A stretch of 64,000 nt of DNA from DASWZN01 sp036404435 (GTDB taxonomy: Bacteria > Acidobacteriota > Terriglobia > Bryobacterales > Bryobacteraceae), in the NCBI GenBank assembly GCA_036404435.1, contig DASWZN010000051.1, positions 190,627 through 254,626 on the forward strand, written 5' to 3'. The position numbers and the translations under genes are program-made. The notes beneath the pieces were generated by a model. The model was not told where the DNA came from. It was given only the letters and a program-made list of their open reading frames with translations, and did not search any database. This document shows positions 60,521-64,000 of this stretch, one piece after another; the first letter of the stretch is position 1; the number at the start of each line of letters is the position of its first letter.

Positions 60521-60940
60521 CTATTTCAGGAGATCGAGGATCGCGGCCAGCTCGTCGCGGACCGCCTGCCACTCGGCTGGCTGCGGCGGAAAGAGCTCCG
60601 GTTGCGCGGGTTTGGGGGCGCGCGAGTGGGCTTCGGCGGCCGGCGTGCGGCCGCGGCGCCCGGTCTTGGCTTGCGATTCCAGATGGCGGCGAGCCCCCTC
60701 GATCGTGAACCGCTTCTCGTAGAGGAGCTGCTTGATCTGAAGCAGCAGCTCGACGTCTTTGCGCCGGTAGAAGCGGTGCCCGGCGCCGGATTTGTTGGGC
60801 GCCAGCCCTGGAAACTCGGCCTCCCAATAGCGGAGAACGTAGGGCTGAACCCCCACCAGGCGGCTGACTTCGCCGATGCGGAAGTACAGCTTCTGCGGAA
60901 TCGCGGGCGCGAGCTCCGTGCTGATTTCAGGCTGGTTCAT
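60521..60940 (-). CDS. MerR family transcriptional regulator
   Basis: A 139-residue protein (ATG 60940 chosen over 60967 for length). The winged helix-turn-helix reads KLYFRIGEVSRLVGVQPYVL with RYWEAEFPGLAP, then the wing SGAGHRFYRRKDVELLLQIK and the helix YEKRFTIEGARRHL. The C-terminal ~45 residues are Pro/Ala-rich and lack Cys, so it is not a metal-responsive MerR. Related proteins regulate small operons in Acidobacteriota and Deltaproteobacteria; the target is unknown. Confidence 0.9.
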   Translation of the reverse strand: MNQPEISTELAPAIPQKLYFRIGEVSRLVGVQPYVLRYWEAEFPGLAPNKSGAGHRFYRRKDVELLLQIKQLLYEKRFTIEGARRHLESQAKTGRRGRTPAAEAHSRAPKPAQPELFPPQPAEWQAVRDELAAILDLLK

Positions 60941-61088
60941 GGCCGGACAAACAGGGACCAAGGCCATACTATGTGCAAACGGTGGCTGGCGTCAACCGGC
61001 GTATTCCGGTCTTTTGCGCTCCCGGCTCAGGCGAACGCCCGATGCGGCCCGCCGATAAGAATGCCGTACTGTGTGAACGGGGGTCTCC

Positions 61089-62285
61089 ATGCTCAGAGCA
61101 ATCCTGATCTCGCCGGACCGCGATCTGTCGGAGCAACTGGCCGCGGCGGCCGGCCGGAACAACCAGGTCGGCATCGCCCGCGCCTTCGAGCGCTATCCGG
61201 CGGATCACGAGCTCCCGCGCATCATTCGTGCGCACGCGCCGCAGATCCTCTTCGTCGATGTGGGCAACCTGCCGGACGCGCTGCGGCTGGCCGCCGCGAT
61301 CAATGAGGCCGCTCCCGGGATGCAGATCGTGGCCTTCGACCGCGCTTGCGCCCCCGCTACGCTGCTCGACCTCATGCGGGCCGGCATCCGCGAGTTTGTG
61401 GCCGTGCCGGACGCTCTGGGCGAGTTGGGGAACGCGCTCGGCCGCGTGGCGGCGGCCCTCGAGCGGACGCCGGCGCACGTCCCGGTCACGGAAGAGGTGA
61501 TCGCTTTCCTGCCGGCCAAGCCCGGCGTGGGATGCTCGACGGTGGCGCTCAACACCAGCGTCGCTCTGGCCGCCCAACCGGCGACCCGCGTCCTGCTGGC
61601 GGATTTCGATCTGAACTGCGGCATCATCGCGTTTCTGCTGCACCTCGATTTCGACCGCTCGCTGGTGGACGCCGCCGAGCACGCTCCGCAGCTCGACGAG
61701 GATCTCTGACCCAAGCTGGTCGCGAAGGCGCGCGGCCTGGACGTGCTGCCCGCCGGGCCGATCCGGCCCGGATTCCGCATCGAGCTGCCCGCCTTGCGGT
61801 ATCTGCTGGAGTTCGCGCGCCGCAACTACGACGTCGTCTGCGCGGACCTCTCGGGCCTGATGGAGCGCTACTCGGTGGAGCTGATGCAGGAAGCCAAGCG
61901 CATCTACCTGGTTTGCACGCCGGAGCTTCCGGCGCTGCACCTGGCGCGCCAGAAACTGGAGTACCTGCGCACTCTCGACCTGGAGCCGCGCGTGTCGCTG
62001 CTGCTCAACCGCGCGCAGAAGCGCGCGCTGGTCTCGAGCGCGGATATCGAGAAGCTGATCGGCCTCCCGGTGGCGATCGAGATTCCGAACGACTACCGCG
62101 GCGTGCACACCGCGCTGCAGGAGGCCCGGCCGGTCGATCCGGGCTCCGAAATCGGGAAGCGCTTCACGGAGCTGGCCCGCCGCATCCTCTCGAAAACGCC
62201 CGGCGCAAAACCCGCGCACCGCTTCGTCGAGTACTTCTCAATGAGCCCGGCGCGCTACTCGTTCGGAACCACAAAGACCGGATAG
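61089..62285 (+). pseudogene. cpaE: CpaE/TadZ-like pilus ATPase interrupted by an in-frame TGA
   Basis: 398 sense codons in one frame interrupted by TGA at 61707-61709 (codon 207). Before it: a receiver-like N-terminus (MLRAILISPDRDLSEQLAAA) and the deviant Walker A AKPGVGCST at 143-151. After it the frame continues with PKLVAKARGLDVLPAGPIRP and YDVVCADLSGLMERYSVELM to TKTG. The TGA falls at a place where family members usually have Trp (DEDLWP), one base from TGG. The gene may be a recent pseudogene or a sequencing error. CpaE/TadZ positions the type IV/tad pilus or related apparatus. Confidence 0.82.
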
Positions 62286-62521
62286 CGCCCGCCGGTTTCG
62301 CCGGTGACGCCGCCGGCAGGGTTATTTCCGGCTTATTCTTAGCGACTTGCACCTTCGTGCCTCAACGTCCGCACGCCGGCAGCCCCTATCGTGGAAGCAA
62401 TCCGGCCGTCGGGCGCGGCCGGGTTGCCGGGGCTGCGGGCCTGTCTGTGGAGGACATCGCCCCGCAGCCTTCGGCGGAACTGCGCGCCCGATCTCGCTAC
62501 AATGAAGGTCTTCCATCGCCC
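62286..62521. other. Intergenic region upstream of rlmB
   Basis: GC-rich sequence with a possible gccggtttcgccgg stem after cpaE and a TACAAT (62498-62503) 18 bases before the rlmB GTG. No gene is seen. Confidence 0.4.
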
Positions 62522-63238
62522 GTGTCCATCCGAATCGGCGTCCATCCCGTGCTCGAAGCGCTGCGCGCGCGGCATCCCATGAACCGCGTGCTGGTCGCCA
62601 AAGGCGCTTCAGGAGCGCGGGTGCAGGAGATCGTCGCCCTATGCCGCGAGCTGGCGGTCCCGGTGCGTTTTGAGCCCCGGGAGGCGCTAGACCGGCTGGC
62701 CGGCTCGGCCGCGCACCAGGGCGTGGTGGCGCTGGGCGCCGCCGGCCCGCACGCCGAACTCGAGGATCTGCTCGCGGACGCGAAGCTGCTCGTCGTCCTG
62801 GATGGAATCGAAGACCCCCACAATCTCGGCGCCATCGTCCGCACCGCCCACGCCGCCGGCGCCGCCGCGGTGGTGATCCCGGAGCGCCGCGCGGCCGGCC
62901 TGACGGAGACGGTGGCCAAGGCCGCCGCCGGCGCGCTCGAACACCTGCCGGTGGCGCGCGTGACCAACGTAAGCCGTACGCTCGAGATGCTCAAGGCTCG
63001 CGGCTTCTGGATCTACGGCCTGGACGAGCGGGGCGCCCAGGACTACGACCGCGCCGACTACGCCCTGCCCACCGTATTCGTTCTAGGAGGCGAGGGCAAG
63101 GGCCTGCACGAGCTGGTCAAGAAACACTGCGACCTTCTGGTGCGGATTCCCCTGGCGGGACGGATCTCGTCGCTGAACGTTTCCGTGGCGGCCGGCATCG
63201 TGCTGTTCGATTGGAAGCGGCGTCACTCGATGGCGTAG
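62522..63238 (+). CDS. rlmB: 23S rRNA (guanosine-2'-O-)-methyltransferase (TrmH/SpoU type)
   Basis: A 238-residue SPOUT methyltransferase, GTG start at 62522. The N-terminal domain (IRIGVHPVLEALRARHPMNR) is the L30e-like substrate-binding part. The catalytic domain has LDGIEDPHNLGAIVRTAHAA near 100, VFVLGGEGKGLHELVKKHCD near 190 and IPLAGRISSLNVSVAAGIVL near 212, the trefoil-knot SAM site. It methylates the 2'-O of G2251 in 23S rRNA (E. coli numbering). It overlaps the convergent secreted-protein gene by 16 bases at the 3' end. Confidence 0.94.
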   Translation: MSIRIGVHPVLEALRARHPMNRVLVAKGASGARVQEIVALCRELAVPVRFEPREALDRLAGSAAHQGVVALGAAGPHAELEDLLADAKLLVVLDGIEDPHNLGAIVRTAHAAGAAAVVIPERRAAGLTETVAKAAAGALEHLPVARVTNVSRTLEMLKARGFWIYGLDERGAQDYDRADYALPTVFVLGGEGKGLHELVKKHCDLLVRIPLAGRISSLNVSVAAGIVLFDWKRRHSMA

Positions 63239-63630
63239 GGACCCGGCTCTTCGACCTTGACCGGCCGATCGTCGCGCGCGACGGCGCGGACGACGACTTC
63301 GACGGCGGCCGGCTGGTCGCTCATCTGCCAGTGGATCTCGGACTCGGCGCCGGGGTCGAACGGATCTTCCTCGATCTTGCCGCGCTGCCGGCTGACGACC
63401 TGGCCATCCACGCCCGTCACCTCAAAAATCAGCACCAGGTTGGGGATGGCGCGCTGGCCGGAGTTCACGATGCGGCCGTCGATCGAGATCAGCCGATCCG
63501 AGCTCGAGCGGTGGACCGCAATCTCGACGACCTTGATGGTGGGAGCTTCCTTCTTCGAATTCCCCGCGGCCAGCGCCAGCAGGGGGGCCAGCAAGAGGAC
63601 GAGACGGCGAGTCGCTGCCATGGGAGTCAC
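63223..63630 (-). CDS. Secreted FxLYD-like domain protein
   Basis: A 135-residue exported protein: signal peptide (TRRLVLLLAPLLALAAG), then a single beta-sandwich with IVNSGQRAIPNLVLIFEVTG and DPFDPGAESEIHWQ, as in FxLYD domains. No enzymatic residues are seen. The 3' end overlaps rlmB convergently. Confidence 0.8.
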   Translation of the reverse strand: MTPMAATRRLVLLLAPLLALAAGNSKKEAPTIKVVEIAVHRSSSDRLISIDGRIVNSGQRAIPNLVLIFEVTGVDGQVVSRQRGKIEEDPFDPGAESEIHWQMSDQPAAVEVVVRAVARDDRPVKVEEPGPYAIE

Positions 63631-63657
63631 CAGTGTAGCGCCCTTGGAGCCCGCAGC

Positions 63658-63969
63658 CTACCTGCCGGGCCGCACCCGCCGCTCCGCTTCCATCAGATTC
63701 ATGAGGATGTCGTTGATGCGGGTCAGGTGGCCTTCGCCTTTGGACTTGAGCCAATCGAGCACCTGGGGGTCGAGGCGGACACTGACGGCCTGCTTGCGGC
63801 GCGGACCGCGCAGCCGGACCATGTGCGCAAGCTGCTCCGGGGTCAGGCGGGGAATGTCGGAGTAGTCGATATCGGAATCGTCGCCCGCGGCCTGCTTCGC
63901 GGCTCCGCGCCGCAGCAATTCCTTTTCGGCCTCAGTCCACTTCCTGTTCCTGATATCTTCTGACGTCAT
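63658..63969 (-). CDS. brnA: BrnA family antitoxin (second locus)
   Basis: A 103-residue protein (ATG 63969) with the acidic linker SDIDYSDIPRLTPEQLAH near 30-47 and the ribbon-helix-helix RRKQAVSVRLDPQVLDWLKS followed by LTRINDILMNLMEAERR. It is a divergent homolog of the BrnA at 1764-2069. Its BrnT partner lies upstream beyond the window edge. Confidence 0.88.
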   Translation of the reverse strand: MTSEDIRNRKWTEAEKELLRRGAAKQAAGDDSDIDYSDIPRLTPEQLAHMVRLRGPRRKQAVSVRLDPQVLDWLKSKGEGHLTRINDILMNLMEAERRVRPGR

Positions 63970-64000
63970 TCTTACCACCCGCCGTGCTGAGATGATTCGG
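63970..64000 (-). CDS. brnT: C-terminal end of a BrnT toxin (cut by window edge)
   Basis: The last visible codons read RIISARRVVR in the same frame as the following BrnA, with no stop in between. RIISAR is the signature near the BrnT C-terminus. The alternative frame ends GKNDVRRYQEQEVD, which also looks like a BrnT tail, so either a frameshift or a BrnT-BrnA fusion is present; only 31 bases are available. Confidence 0.5.

Noticed and set aside
61707..61709. Selenocysteine at the TGA in cpaE
   Set aside because: The position normally holds Trp, not Cys, and no selenocysteine element was seen after the TGA.
61346..63238. A 630-codon frame ending with rlmB
   Set aside because: Its first ~390 codons are the shifted frame of cpaE and intergenic DNA; RlmB is complete from GTG 62522 at normal family length.
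1..64000. CRISPR array, prophage or transposon
   Set aside because: No regularly spaced repeats, integrase, capsid or transposase features were found; the repeats are dispersed palindromes.

Overview
The window looks like chromosomal DNA of a high-GC member of the Acidobacteriota, most likely the Bryobacterales/Solibacter side of the phylum. This is inferred from gene content, not from any rRNA: a PadR regulator next to an ADOP-type duplicated permease, a carboxypeptidase-regulatory-domain TonB receptor (Oar type), paired lineage-specific secreted proteins, LiaF-like sensors with a LytS/LytTR pair, several BrnTA-type loci and many REP-like palindromes between genes. I saw no tRNA, rRNA, CRISPR array, transposase or prophage gene.

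Layout. 0-2.7 kb: truncated ADOP permease and PadR, then a BrnTA pair and a second, decayed toxin-antitoxin locus. 2.7-13.9 kb: Aas-type acyltransferase/acyl-ACP synthetase, a GH-like DUF4015 protein, a patatin lipase, tandem secreted paralogs and a matrixin-like metalloprotease. 13.9-17.8 kb: an orphan LiaF-like protein, a frameshifted secreted protein, a GH-like secreted protein and signal peptidase I. 17.8-23.4 kb: three tandem beta-barrel paralogs (the first frameshifted at a C7 tract) leading into a TonB receptor. 23.4-27 kb: a Tat-type metallo-beta-lactamase-fold protein and a LiaF-like/LytS/LytTR operon. 27.4-46.7 kb: a surface-glycan locus (glycosyltransferases, a Wzx-like flippase, methyltransferases, a DUF362 protein, inositol-phosphate synthase and an epimerase) with a 1,218-residue secreted protein and a GDSL esterase. 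47-55.6 kb: GH57, a YncE-propeller/phosphoesterase-like protein, NAD synthetase, a Fic protein and a membrane protein. 56-64 kb: nadA-moaA, flbD-motA-motB, a MerR regulator, a cpaE-like gene broken by a TGA, rlmB, a small secreted protein and a second BrnA with the tail of its BrnT.

The strongest unexplained signals are: a ~150-bp long-stem repeat present in four intergenic copies; a bipartite element (CCGAAAAGC-N21-ATGATAGTCT) upstream of both LiaF-like paralogs but not conserved in between; a recurrent TAYAAT-N7-ATG spacing that suggests leaderless transcripts, including a seven-codon leader ORF overlapping lepB; coding lesions at a homopolymer and at a conserved Trp codon; and a phosphoesterase-like domain that has lost both of its catalytic segments. 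No single wholly new multi-gene system could be established from sequence alone.
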